A DNA stretch of 64,000 bases from contig CP051247.1 of assembly GCA_017795105.1 (NCBI GenBank), forward strand, positions 4,124,001 to 4,188,000, given 5' to 3'. This document shows, piece by piece, positions 41,687-50,574 of this stretch (position 1 is its first letter; each line of letters opens with the position of its first letter). Source of the stretch: Planctomycetaceae bacterium (GTDB taxonomy: Bacteria > Planctomycetota > Planctomycetia > Planctomycetales > Planctomycetaceae). The translations under genes were made by a program, and so were the position numbers. Under the pieces are notes generated by a model. The model ran no database searches. It was not told the origin of the DNA and saw nothing but the letters and a program-made list of their open reading frames with translations.

Positions 41687-43135
41687 CTATGCCTGTAGCA
41701 GGCCGGAGACCACTTTTCCCGGTTGGCCATCGAGCAGGCTTTCCAGCCGACCGTTGCGTTCAAAGGTCAGGTGTTCGGGATCGAGTCCGAACAGGTGCAG
41801 CAGCGTGGCGTGATAGTCGAAGTGATTGACAATATCTTCGACGGCGTGATGGCCGAATTCATCAGTGGCTCCGTACGTTCCGCCGCGACGGAATCCGCCG
41901 CCAGCCACCCACATGGAGAATCCATAGGTGTTGTGGTCCCGTCCCACTTTCGCCGGACCGGCGTCGTTCTGAATGACGGGGAGTCGTCCCATTTCGCCGC
42001 CCCAGTGCACGACCGTGGAGTCGAGCAGCCCGCGTTGCTTGAGGTCGGTCACAAGAGCCGCGGACGGCTGGTCGGTCATTTTGCAGGCACGGGGGAGAGA
42101 CGACCGAATCGATCCATGATGATCCCAGAACTGGTTTCGCGTGTAGACCTGGACGAAACGGACTCCTCGTTCGACAAGACGCCGGGCAATGAGACAGCGG
42201 CGGCCGTACTCGTCGGTTTCCTTCTCGCCGATGCCGTACATCTTCTGAGTGGCCTCGGTTTCCTTTGACAGATCGAGCGCTTCAGCGGCAGCCGTCTGCA
42301 TTTGGGCCGCGAGTTCATAATTGCTGATGCGAGCCTGAAGATCGGTATTGGACGGATACTGCTGCCGATGCTGTTCATTCAACTCGCGAACGTAGGCCAG
42401 GTAGTTGTCCTGAACCGTACCCTGGCGTGTTGCGGGCGGCTCGAGATTGAAGATACGAGGTTCTTTGGGCCGGATCACGGTTCCCTGAAACAGCGAGGGC
42501 AACCAGCCATTCGACCAGTTGAGGACCCCTTCCACGGGAATGCCACCGGGATCTGGAAGAGCCATGAAGGCGGGAAGATTGTCTGCTTCGTTTCCGAGTC
42601 CATAGGTGAGCCAGCTGCCGAGGGCGGGACGTCCTCGCTGTGTGCGGCCCGAATTCATGGCGTGAATCGACTGACCATGATTGTTGACGCCGGTGTGCAT
42701 CGACCGGACGACGCAAATGTCATCGGCGATCTGCGACGTGTAGGGAATGAGTTCAGAAAGCTCGGTGCCGCACTCGCCATGAGCCTGAAACTTCCACGGA
42801 CAGCCGAGCACCTTAGAACTGGCCTGAGCCGCGTTGTCGTATTTGATCGTCCCCGGAAAAGCCTCTCCATCGAGTTTGTTGAGCGCCGGCTTCGGGTCGA
42901 ACATGTCGATCTGGCTCGGACCTCCCTGCATGAACAGGGAGATCATCGCGGTCGCCCTGGCGGGATGATGCGGAGCACGCTGTTCGAGCGAGTCGGGCCG
43001 AGGAGTTTCCCCCGGCTTGATCGGCGAAGCGAGCAGTCCGTCACGCTGCAGCAGCGTCGCCAGTGCGATCGGCGAAAGACTGAAGGTTCCTGCCTGCAGG
43101 AACTGTCGTCGATTCCAGGAGGTGAAGTCGTTCAT
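41687..43135 (-). CDS. DUF1501 protein (sulfatase-fold, Tat-like signal), partner of PSD1
   Basis: A 482-residue exported protein. The N-terminus has NRRQFLQAGTFSLSPIALATLL, a twin-arginine-like signal. The alkaline-phosphatase/sulfatase-like DUF1501 body shows ISLFMQGGPSQIDMFDPKP (near 65), SMHTGVNNH, WDHHGSI, and the metal-type segment HWGGEMGRLP with GRDHNTYGFSMWVAGGG. It lies 6 bases after the stop of the PSD1 gene and so is its operon partner. The same PSD1-DUF1501 pairing recurs at 56-60 kb. The biochemical role of the pair is unknown. Confidence 0.92.
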   Translation of the reverse strand: MNDFTSWNRRQFLQAGTFSLSPIALATLLQRDGLLASPIKPGETPRPDSLEQRAPHHPARATAMISLFMQGGPSQIDMFDPKPALNKLDGEAFPGTIKYDNAAQASSKVLGCPWKFQAHGECGTELSELIPYTSQIADDICVVRSMHTGVNNHGQSIHAMNSGRTQRGRPALGSWLTYGLGNEADNLPAFMALPDPGGIPVEGVLNWSNGWLPSLFQGTVIRPKEPRIFNLEPPATRQGTVQDNYLAYVRELNEQHRQQYPSNTDLQARISNYELAAQMQTAAAEALDLSKETEATQKMYGIGEKETDEYGRRCLIARRLVERGVRFVQVYTRNQFWDHHGSIRSSLPRACKMTDQPSAALVTDLKQRGLLDSTVVHWGGEMGRLPVIQNDAGPAKVGRDHNTYGFSMWVAGGGFRRGGTYGATDEFGHHAVEDIVNHFDYHATLLHLFGLDPEHLTFERNGRLESLLDGQPGKVVSGLLQA

Positions 43136-43141
43136 GGGAGA

Positions 43142-46021
43142 TCATTCAATGTACAGGAAGCGATTTGAACTGAGCAGGGCCTGACAGAACACACTGAGCG
43201 CTTCCTGTGTGACCCGGGCTTGATCCCAATCGGGTTGCTGCTTTGTCATCAACTCCTGTTGAGCGGTGACGAAAGCAACGGCCTTTGCCTGTTCCGTGTC
43301 GGAAGGACTCGCCGCATAGGCCAGCCGCCAGGCGTGCTCGATCTGCTGGGGGATACCTTCCGGGGCTTCGCGAAGAAGGCGGTCGGCAAAGAAGTTCGAG
43401 AACTCGACGATCGTGGCGCTGTTCATAAAGAAGAGCGACTGCGGGGCGACGGTCGACGTACTGCGAATCTCGCAGTTGGGCGTCATGGCAGGAGCATCGA
43501 AGGCTTCGAACATCGAAAATGTGCGTGTGCGTCGCACCTGAATGTAGATGCTGCGGCGGAATTCTTCTCCGTTCAGATCAACCTGATCAACCGGCTTGCG
43601 CTCACCATCGAGGTTCTCTTTGCCGAGAACGATCTGACCGACGCTGTCTTCCATCACTGGAATGGGATCGCCAAATCGTTTGGCATTCAGCTTCCCGGTG
43701 ACGGCCAGTATGGTGTCGCGGATCGTCTCCGACTCCATCCGCTGCACCGGGAATCGGGAATACATGACATTGTCTGCGTCGACCGTCACCGCGGCTGCCG
43801 AAGCAACGGACGACTGACGATAAGCCGTCGACTTCATGATGACGCGATGCAGGTCCTTCACACTCCAGCCAGACGACTGGAACTCAGCCGCGAGCCAGTC
43901 GAGCAACTCCGGATGCGTCGGGCGGTCGCCAAGTCGACCAAAGTCGCCCGGCGTATTCACAATGCCACGGCCGAAATGATGCAGCCAGATACGGTTCGCA
44001 ATCACGCGAGCCAGCAGCGGGTGGGTGCCGTCAGTCAACTGACGTGCGAACGCAAGTCGTCGTCCGCTCGTCGGCAGGTTGTCGACATTGTCAGGAATCT
44101 CGCTCCGTTCTCCCAGAATCGTGAGGTCGCGAGGCGGAACAACATCTTTGGGCTGCTCCGGGTCGCCCCGGTAGAAGACAAACGTCTGAGGGACTTTGCC
44201 CGCCGGCTCCTGAAGAGCACGTAGAAAGCCTTCGTTCGGCTTCTTCTTGCGAATCTCCGCAGCTTTCTGCTGATACTCTTTGAGGCGTTCCGCAGTCTGG
44301 TTGGCACGCAGCTCAGCCGCCAGAGACTCATCTCGTTTCAACTCTTCGGCTGCCTCGGGATTGAACTGGGCTAAGCTTTCCAGTGTGACCTGTGTCGCAG
44401 GGAAAGCGGCGAGCAGTTCGTTCTGCTCGGCAGTCCGTTTCTCCGGAGCAATTTTCAGAGCGGTTTCGACAGCCGAGCGTTTCTCCTCGGGCACCTTGGC
44501 GAGCGCGGCTGTCCGGGTTTCTTCAACGAAGCGAACTTCTTTCTGCTTTCGTTCGGCATCTATCTTGCGAGCCCGGTCGGCACGGCGGCGATCGTACAGA
44601 TACAACGAGCCAACACTGATGCTTGCCACCGTCGGGTGCTTCTTGAGCAGGGCCACTTGCTCCGCGGTTCGTTCCTTCTTCGCGGTGCGGTACGCGGTGC
44701 GAGTCGCATCCCGTTCGTCTTCAGGAATCAGAAGCAGTTCTTCTTCCAGGGTGAGCGTGATGAACTCCTGAGCCTTCTCGGAGCGTTCTTTTTCCACGGC
44801 TTTGGCCTGCGCTTCAATCTCGCTGGCGGCCTCTCGATCGGCTGCCGTATAAAGGGAGATCTGCCGTTGCGGAGGAGATCTCCAGCTCTTCCAGTTCATC
44901 GCCGGTTCGAAGACGGCACGGAGAGCGTAGTAGTCGGCTTGCGGGATCGGGTCGTAACGGTGGTCATGACACTGGGCACAGTGCATCGTCATTCCCAGAA
45001 GGGACGATCCAACAATCTGAAGGGTATCTGCCACGACCTGATTGCGAGCTTCGGTTGGGTTGATTCCGCCCGAAGCCGTTCCGTCGGGAGCCATCCGTAG
45101 AAAGCCGGTTGCGGTCAGCTGCTCGATCTGCTGTTCGGTCAGATCGCCGCCCGTCCAGTTGGCCAGTTCGTCTCCGGCCAGCTGTTCCTGGATGAATTGA
45201 TCAAACGGCTTGTCGTTCTCGAACGACCGAATCACGTAGTCGCGATACCGCCAGGCATGCGGACGAATTCGGTCGTCATCGGTGTAGCCTTCGGAATCGG
45301 CGTAGCCGGCGACGTCGAGCCAGTGCCGCGCCCAGCGTTCGCCATAATGCGGCGAAGCGAGAAGTTCTTCGATGACTTTGTCCCACCAGTCGGGTGAGGT
45401 GTCGGCTAAAACGCGGTCGAGCATCTCCGTCGAAGGAGGTAGTCCGGTCAAATCGAGGCTGGCCCGCCGAAGCAGTTTCGCCCGATCGGCATCCGGGGCA
45501 AATCCGGGATGGCCTTCGTTGCTGGCGAGAATCAGCTCGTCGATGGGAGTACGACAACGCTGCTCGGGACTCGCCTGGGGGACGTCGGGGCGTTCGATCG
45601 GCTGGAACGCCCAGTAGTTTCGTTCTGCGGAGGTGAAGAAGGGCCCGTCGCCTATCTCGTCCGGTTCTTCTTCGAGAATGACCGCGCCGGCATCGATCCA
45701 TTTCTGGATGGTCTCAATCTCGGCCGGGCTGAGCAGCTTGTCTTCGTCGGGCGGCATCTCACCCGCGGTCATTCGCTGAAGCAGCAGGCTTGCCCCGGAA
45801 TCTCCCGGTACGATCGCCGATCCGGAATCTCCCCCTTTGACGAGGAGCTTGTGCAATCGCAGGTCGAGTCCCCCTTCGATCTCACCGAGTTCACCATGGC
45901 AGTGAAAACAATGCTGCTTCAAGAGCGGGCGGACATCGTGTTCCCAGGTGACGTCTGCTGCGAAGACGTTGGGAAGACCAGACACAAGGAGTGTCGCAAA
46001 GGCGAGTATATAATGTTGCAT
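43142..46021 (-). CDS. PSCyt1-DUF1549-DUF1553 (PSD1) planctomycete cytochrome protein with long helical insert
   Basis: A 959-residue exported protein. A signal peptide (residues 1-22) is followed by the PSCyt1 c-type cytochrome with heme motif CFHCH (C38, C41, H42) and the distal MPPDEDKLL. The DUF1549 domain (about 150-360) carries a second CxxCH (C348-AQ-C-H352, in CAQCHDHRYDP). Residues about 395-620 form a charged helical insert (EREAASEIEAQAKAVEKERSEKAQ...). DUF1553 occupies about 650-950. The LamG domain found in the paralogue at 56 kb is absent. No clear Shine-Dalgarno lies before this ATG. These proteins are planctomycete-specific; electron transfer to an unknown partner is inferred. 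Confidence 0.93.
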   Translation of the reverse strand: MQHYILAFATLLVSGLPNVFAADVTWEHDVRPLLKQHCFHCHGELGEIEGGLDLRLHKLLVKGGDSGSAIVPGDSGASLLLQRMTAGEMPPDEDKLLSPAEIETIQKWIDAGAVILEEEPDEIGDGPFFTSAERNYWAFQPIERPDVPQASPEQRCRTPIDELILASNEGHPGFAPDADRAKLLRRASLDLTGLPPSTEMLDRVLADTSPDWWDKVIEELLASPHYGERWARHWLDVAGYADSEGYTDDDRIRPHAWRYRDYVIRSFENDKPFDQFIQEQLAGDELANWTGGDLTEQQIEQLTATGFLRMAPDGTASGGINPTEARNQVVADTLQIVGSSLLGMTMHCAQCHDHRYDPIPQADYYALRAVFEPAMNWKSWRSPPQRQISLYTAADREAASEIEAQAKAVEKERSEKAQEFITLTLEEELLLIPEDERDATRTAYRTAKKERTAEQVALLKKHPTVASISVGSLYLYDRRRADRARKIDAERKQKEVRFVEETRTAALAKVPEEKRSAVETALKIAPEKRTAEQNELLAAFPATQVTLESLAQFNPEAAEELKRDESLAAELRANQTAERLKEYQQKAAEIRKKKPNEGFLRALQEPAGKVPQTFVFYRGDPEQPKDVVPPRDLTILGERSEIPDNVDNLPTSGRRLAFARQLTDGTHPLLARVIANRIWLHHFGRGIVNTPGDFGRLGDRPTHPELLDWLAAEFQSSGWSVKDLHRVIMKSTAYRQSSVASAAAVTVDADNVMYSRFPVQRMESETIRDTILAVTGKLNAKRFGDPIPVMEDSVGQIVLGKENLDGERKPVDQVDLNGEEFRRSIYIQVRRTRTFSMFEAFDAPAMTPNCEIRSTSTVAPQSLFFMNSATIVEFSNFFADRLLREAPEGIPQQIEHAWRLAYAASPSDTEQAKAVAFVTAQQELMTKQQPDWDQARVTQEALSVFCQALLSSNRFLYIE

Positions 46022-46321
46022 AGGGCATGCACTGGCGGGAGGAGTGAGCGCTCAGGCAGACGCACCAAATCACTTGCGTGTTATCCGATCGCAACAGCGA
46101 CCGATAAGGCGAGACTCATATTTGACCTGGCAGGCAAACACTTGTCAATTGCAGTCCACTTGAGGAACTCAATTTGGCGGTGACAACCCACTCGGGAATT
46201 CACTGTCCTTCCAGTCCGTTCATTAACGTGAAAGGACAGTAATCCACTGGAGTAGAGGGTCGTCTCGCGCCGGGGCCCTCAGGCGAATGTGAGTGTCACA
46301 AGATCACGCCGCCTTGACCTG
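46022..46321. other. 300-base gap with a 9-bp inverted repeat
   Basis: ACTGTCCTT (46202-46210) and AAGGACAGT (46232-46240) flank a 21-base loop. The region separates two minus-strand genes. The upstream gene's 3' end is here, so the repeat may be an operator or a weak terminator. Nothing else is recognised. Confidence 0.4.
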
Positions 46322-47776
46322 TTATTTCACACGTTCCGGTTCGGCGAATGGCTCATCCATGGTATACGGCAGACGCCACACCTGTTGACCCGACGAATCT
46401 CCGAAATAGAGTCGCGACGGACTGAGGCGTGTCGGGTCGCCGTCGGCCCAGAAGACAAAGAACGGATCCTTCGCATGGAGTGGACGCCGCGCGTAGTTGT
46501 GGTTCTGTTTGCTGTCGTGGGTCAACTGTTTGGCCATCTCCCAGGTCTCGCCCTGGTCTCGACTCTCCCACAAAGCGATCTCGCCGCCGCCGTGATACGG
46601 TTGCGGTCCGGTTTGCGTCGGGCCGATCAAAAGCCAGCGATCGTCGGTGAGGTAGAGGCTGCCCATGTCGTAGTTGTGGTCGGCCGGGCAGATCTCAGTT
46701 GTCTTCCACGCCGAACCATCCCAGCGCGTCACTCTCCACGTCCGAGGATCATTCGGCGGTCCCGGTTGATGTCCCCGGCTGGTGATGTAGAGAAAGACGG
46801 GGTTGCCGCCGGCGTCGAATCCCATGTCCTTCAAATAGACGTTCAGCCCCTCGCTGGCGTAGTCGATAACGCGCGTCGGGTTGTCGACATTCTCGATCGG
46901 CAGCGAAACCGGCGTGCCGTCCACGGTCGTCCATTGTTTGCCCATGTCCGTCGTCTGGACATAGTACACATCGGTTCGACGGTCGACGTTGCCGTCGGGA
47001 TGACGGTTGAAGAAGGTCCCGATCTTATCCCCTCGGGCAGCACTCGTCTGGTAGTGTCCGCCTCGCGAATGACCCGGCTGACGGATGCCGGCCAGTTTCT
47101 GATCGGCTCCCCATTCCTGCCCGTCCCGGCTGCGTTCGAAGTACAGTTCTCGAACGCCCGTGTACTTCGTGAACAGATTCAGGAATCCTTTTCCCGTCAC
47201 GTACTTCGGCTGGGGATAGGTCATTTCCTCTTCGGTGATTAGCTCGAAGGAATCGACGGAATAGGGTTCACTGCTGCGATACTTGAATCCCATCCGATGC
47301 TGGGCCCGGCCGCTGACGAAGATCCAGAGATAGCCCTGCTCATCGATTGCCAGACTCGGATTGTCGTGCGGATCGTCGACGCCCTGTTTATCGTGAACGA
47401 TGGTTGGTTTGGGCACGCGGTTCTGCTTGTGGTCGTAATAGGAGGCCATGCAGAGTAGATGCCTCTCTTCCGCTCCGGTCGTGCCACCATACACGAAGAA
47501 CGTCTTCTGAACCTCCTCGCAGTAAATGGCCAGCGGAGTGTGCTTGGCCGTGTAGGTTCCAAGTCCTCCCGAATACTTGTCGCCGTAAGGAAACACCGGC
47601 GTCCTGGACATCGGCAGATAAGGCGTCCCTTTGTCTCCCTTTCCGTAATACTGGCCCAGCGTAAACCAGATGCCTTTGTAACCATCAGCCTGTTCCGAAA
47701 CCGGCTCGGCGGCTCCGGCATGAGCCGTCAATAAAACTAAACCGATCGCGAGAGCGGTGCGAATCTGCGTCATCAT
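46322..47776 (-). CDS. Secreted BNR_4-family protein (ulvan-lyase-like propeller)
   Basis: A 484-residue exported protein; its signal peptide is MMTQIRTALAIGLVLLTAHAGAAE, preceded by GGGAG. The mature part is a beta-propeller of the BNR_4 family, a group that includes PL24/PL25/PL28 ulvan lyases and other polysaccharide-active proteins. Motifs include GYKGIWFTLGQYYGKGDKG, the Asp-box-like SRDGQEWGADQ and TTDMGKQWTTV, and DPHDNPSLAIDEQGYLW. The catalytic residues cannot be assigned. An alternative ATG at 47818 adds a hydrophilic extension. It lies next to the fucose locus and may belong to it; its substrate is unknown. Confidence 0.8.
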   Translation of the reverse strand: MMTQIRTALAIGLVLLTAHAGAAEPVSEQADGYKGIWFTLGQYYGKGDKGTPYLPMSRTPVFPYGDKYSGGLGTYTAKHTPLAIYCEEVQKTFFVYGGTTGAEERHLLCMASYYDHKQNRVPKPTIVHDKQGVDDPHDNPSLAIDEQGYLWIFVSGRAQHRMGFKYRSSEPYSVDSFELITEEEMTYPQPKYVTGKGFLNLFTKYTGVRELYFERSRDGQEWGADQKLAGIRQPGHSRGGHYQTSAARGDKIGTFFNRHPDGNVDRRTDVYYVQTTDMGKQWTTVDGTPVSLPIENVDNPTRVIDYASEGLNVYLKDMGFDAGGNPVFLYITSRGHQPGPPNDPRTWRVTRWDGSAWKTTEICPADHNYDMGSLYLTDDRWLLIGPTQTGPQPYHGGGEIALWESRDQGETWEMAKQLTHDSKQNHNYARRPLHAKDPFFVFWADGDPTRLSPSRLYFGDSSGQQVWRLPYTMDEPFAEPERVK

Positions 47777-47877
47777 TCTGTGGTCTCCCTGTCCATGCGT
47801 ATTCGTAGTCAGCCCCAATCTAACAGAAATTCAGCGGTCGTACCTGTGAAATAGATTCGCGAGAGGAAAGCAGGTAA

Positions 47878-48756
47878 TCAGGAGCTGGAGTTTGTGAGGA
47901 ACGCTTTGGAGAGCGAGCTCGGGGGGACGCCATAGACGCGTTTGAATGCTCGAGAGAACTGAAAGGCGTCGGCGTAGCGGAGATGCTCGGCGACCGCTCG
48001 CACCTTAAGTCCCCGTTCCAGCAGCAGCTCGGCGGCGTAGTTCATTCGCAGCCGCAGCAGGAAGCGGTAAGCACCTGAGCCGGCGAATCGCTTGAACAGA
48101 CGGGAAAGGTAAATCGGTGAGATGCCAAGCTCCGTCGCCACTTCTTCAACCGTTCGGAATTCGAGAAACCGCGTTTCGACCAGGTTGCGAGCCAGCTCGA
48201 AAGTCTGAAAGGCTTCGGTCGATTCATCGATGTCGGAGGAGGTCATTCGCTGGCGGATCTTCTGCAGGAGAAGGCGAATGAGGGAATCGCAGACGGCAAC
48301 CGAATGTTCGCCGACGTCCCGGGCTTCCCGGTCGATCAGGTTCCAAAGTTCGATGAACTCATACGTGCGGGCAATCGTAACCGGGTGCCCGTTGAGCAGT
48401 CCCAGTTCCCGGAGTGATTTGACGACCTCTCTCCCGGCCAGATCGAGATAGAACTTTCGCATGTTGTCGGGCGCGAGATTCTGAATGCGATGCGAGATTC
48501 CCGGGCCGTAGGCGAACAGCGATCCGCGTCCAAGCTCATGCTCTTTGTTGCCCATCTGCAGCAGACCGCGACCTTCGCTCACCCATTCAATCGCGTAATA
48601 GGGGAAGTCGGCCCGTTCAACGACGTAGTCGTCGTTCATACGCTCCACGCCGCCGCAAACCAGCGCGAGTGGAGCCGTCGCAGAGGGCTGCAGGTTCAGA
48701 TAGAAACGCCGCGCGTCGTGCGTCTGTCGGGAAACAAACTCGGGATCGCCGTTCAT
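47878..48756 (-). CDS. AraC-family regulator of the fucose locus
   Basis: A 292-residue regulator. Residues about 25-180 are the cupin-like ligand-binding domain (FPYYAIEWVSEGRGLLQMGNKEHELGRGSLFAYGPGISHRI). Residues about 190-285 hold the two HTH motifs: VEEVATELGISPIYLSRLFKRF and VRAVAEHLRYADAFQFSRAFKRVYGVPPSSL. The gene is divergent from fucP with 229 bases between, the usual place for an AraC activator and its operators. L-fucose or a fucoside is the likely ligand. I see no perfect inverted repeat in the gap, so operator positions are unknown. Confidence 0.9.
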   Translation of the reverse strand: MNGDPEFVSRQTHDARRFYLNLQPSATAPLALVCGGVERMNDDYVVERADFPYYAIEWVSEGRGLLQMGNKEHELGRGSLFAYGPGISHRIQNLAPDNMRKFYLDLAGREVVKSLRELGLLNGHPVTIARTYEFIELWNLIDREARDVGEHSVAVCDSLIRLLLQKIRQRMTSSDIDESTEAFQTFELARNLVETRFLEFRTVEEVATELGISPIYLSRLFKRFAGSGAYRFLLRLRMNYAAELLLERGLKVRAVAEHLRYADAFQFSRAFKRVYGVPPSSLSKAFLTNSSS

Positions 48757-48985
48757 AACGCAGGTTAAGAATGGGTATGCTGTGTTCGGGTTTGGCTATG
48801 GAATGCCAGCAGTTCACTCCCACAATGGTAGTGGCGAATGAACTCTCAGACCAGTAAACGCGTCTCCGTCGCAATTTGTATCGACGAGTGATTTCCTGTT
48901 AGTGGGATATGAGCCGCGCAATTCCGCGCATTCGTACCGACACTCGGACTGAACCCACGGACGACGTGAGGCTTAAGGGAAGCGA

Positions 48986-50506
48986 ATGACATCACAGGAT
49001 ACACTCCCGGCCGCAGCTTCCCCGGAAGCGGTCCCGGCCGATAAGCAGAACGGACGGGCGGCGGTGGTTCCGCGGAATTACGTCGTCCCCTTCGCATTGA
49101 CGACGACCTGTTTCGCTCTCTGGGGATTCGCCAACGATTTCACCAATCCGCTGGTGAAGGTGTATGAGAACGTCTTCATCATCACGACCTCGCAGGCGTC
49201 GTGGCTGCAGTTCGCGTTTTACACCGGCTACTTCTGCATGGCATTGCCGGCGGCGATGTTCATTCGCCGGTTTTCGTATAAAGCGGCCATCATGGTTGGC
49301 TTTGCCTTCTACGCGATCGGAGCTCTTCTCGCCGTGCCGGCTGCGTCGAATGCCTCGTTCGGTCTGTTCCTTCTCGGTTCGTACATCCTGACGTATGGGC
49401 TGGCGTTTCTGGAGACGGCCTGCAATCCCTATATCCTTGCGATGGGTCCGCGTGAAACCGCGACGCAGCGATTGAATCTGGCGCAGGCCTTCAATCCGGT
49501 CGGCTCTCTCATCGGCATGGGAGTGGCGACACTCGTGCTGGCTCCGCAACTGCAGACCGCGGACTTCCGGGAACGACTCGGCCAGCAGGATGCCGACGTG
49601 GTGCAGTACCTGGTCATCGAACCAGACGCAACTTCAGAGGCGGTCACCGATCTCGCAGACGGAGCGACGGTGCGAACCTATGCGGCTCTTCCCGACTTTC
49701 GCGAGGAGGTGGGAGCTCTCGATGCCGCCATGCCCGATGCGCTGAAAGGGTTTCGCGCGAACGATCCGGAGGGCTTTGCCGCGATGCAGCGAGCGGATCT
49801 GGAAGCCGTCAAAATGCCCTACATCGCCATTGCCGCCATCGTCACCGTGTTTTTAATCATCTATGCGGTCACCCGCATGCCGACCTTCTCGGAAGGGCAC
49901 GGCAAGGCTCCATTCCTGGCAACAGCGATGAACATCTTCCGCCGGCCCCGGTTTCGGGAAGGAGTTGCCGCCCAGGGATTCTATGTCGGTGCCCAGATCA
50001 TGTGCTGGACCTTCATCGTGCATTACGGCATGGAGCAGGTTGGACTCTCACTGGCCGAAGCTCAGTCCTACAACATTGTCGCCATGGTCATCTTTCTCTG
50101 CAGCCGCTGGATCTGTACGGCTCTGCTGCGGTACTTCAGTCCGGGCAAGATGCTGACCATCTTCGCCGTGGGAGCGTTCCTGTTTACCGTCGGGGCAATC
50201 TATCTGCCGGGACAGACCGGGCTGATCAGCCTGGTTCTGATCTCTGCCTGTATGTCACTGATGTTCCCGACGATCTACGGGATCGCCCTGAATGATCTCT
50301 CGGAAGAGGAATCGAAGCTCGGTTCGGCCTTTTTGATCATGGCCATCGTGGGAGGAGCGGTCCTCACCAAGTTGCAGGGAGGACTGATCGATGCCTACGG
50401 CGTTCGTGCGTCCTTCTGGCTTCCCGCGGCCTGTTTTGTGCTGATCGCCCTGTACGGCGTTCGAACGTTCCTGAAGTTTGAACATCAGGCCCCGGCTGCC
50501 GCGTAA
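48986..50506 (+). CDS. fucP: FucP-type L-fucose:proton symporter (MFS)
   Basis: A 506-residue major-facilitator protein with 12 helices. Diagnostic segments are FALTTTCFALWGFANDFTNPLVKVYE (TM1, with the proton-linked Asp46 by local count) and LGSYILTYGLAFLETACNPYI (TM5). NLAQAFNPVGSLIGMGVATLV (TM6) is followed by a long hydrophilic loop (about residues 190-275) before TM7. The loop makes it about 70 residues longer than E. coli FucP. ATFLETACNP-type motifs are also found in glucose/galactose members, so fucose specificity rests on the adjacent fucosidase. The gene heads the catabolic operon. Confidence 0.9.
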   Translation: MTSQDTLPAAASPEAVPADKQNGRAAVVPRNYVVPFALTTTCFALWGFANDFTNPLVKVYENVFIITTSQASWLQFAFYTGYFCMALPAAMFIRRFSYKAAIMVGFAFYAIGALLAVPAASNASFGLFLLGSYILTYGLAFLETACNPYILAMGPRETATQRLNLAQAFNPVGSLIGMGVATLVLAPQLQTADFRERLGQQDADVVQYLVIEPDATSEAVTDLADGATVRTYAALPDFREEVGALDAAMPDALKGFRANDPEGFAAMQRADLEAVKMPYIAIAAIVTVFLIIYAVTRMPTFSEGHGKAPFLATAMNIFRRPRFREGVAAQGFYVGAQIMCWTFIVHYGMEQVGLSLAEAQSYNIVAMVIFLCSRWICTALLRYFSPGKMLTIFAVGAFLFTVGAIYLPGQTGLISLVLISACMSLMFPTIYGIALNDLSEEESKLGSAFLIMAIVGGAVLTKLQGGLIDAYGVRASFWLPAACFVLIALYGVRTFLKFEHQAPAAA

Positions 50507-50574
50507 CACCATGCGGCCCTCGAACTGCTTTCCGGCAAATGTTTCTGATCACCTCGAATGTGGGTAAGAAGATA

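Noticed and set aside
48757..48985. AraC operator in the araC-fucP gap
   Set aside because: I looked for paired direct or inverted repeats of about 17 bases and found none convincing.
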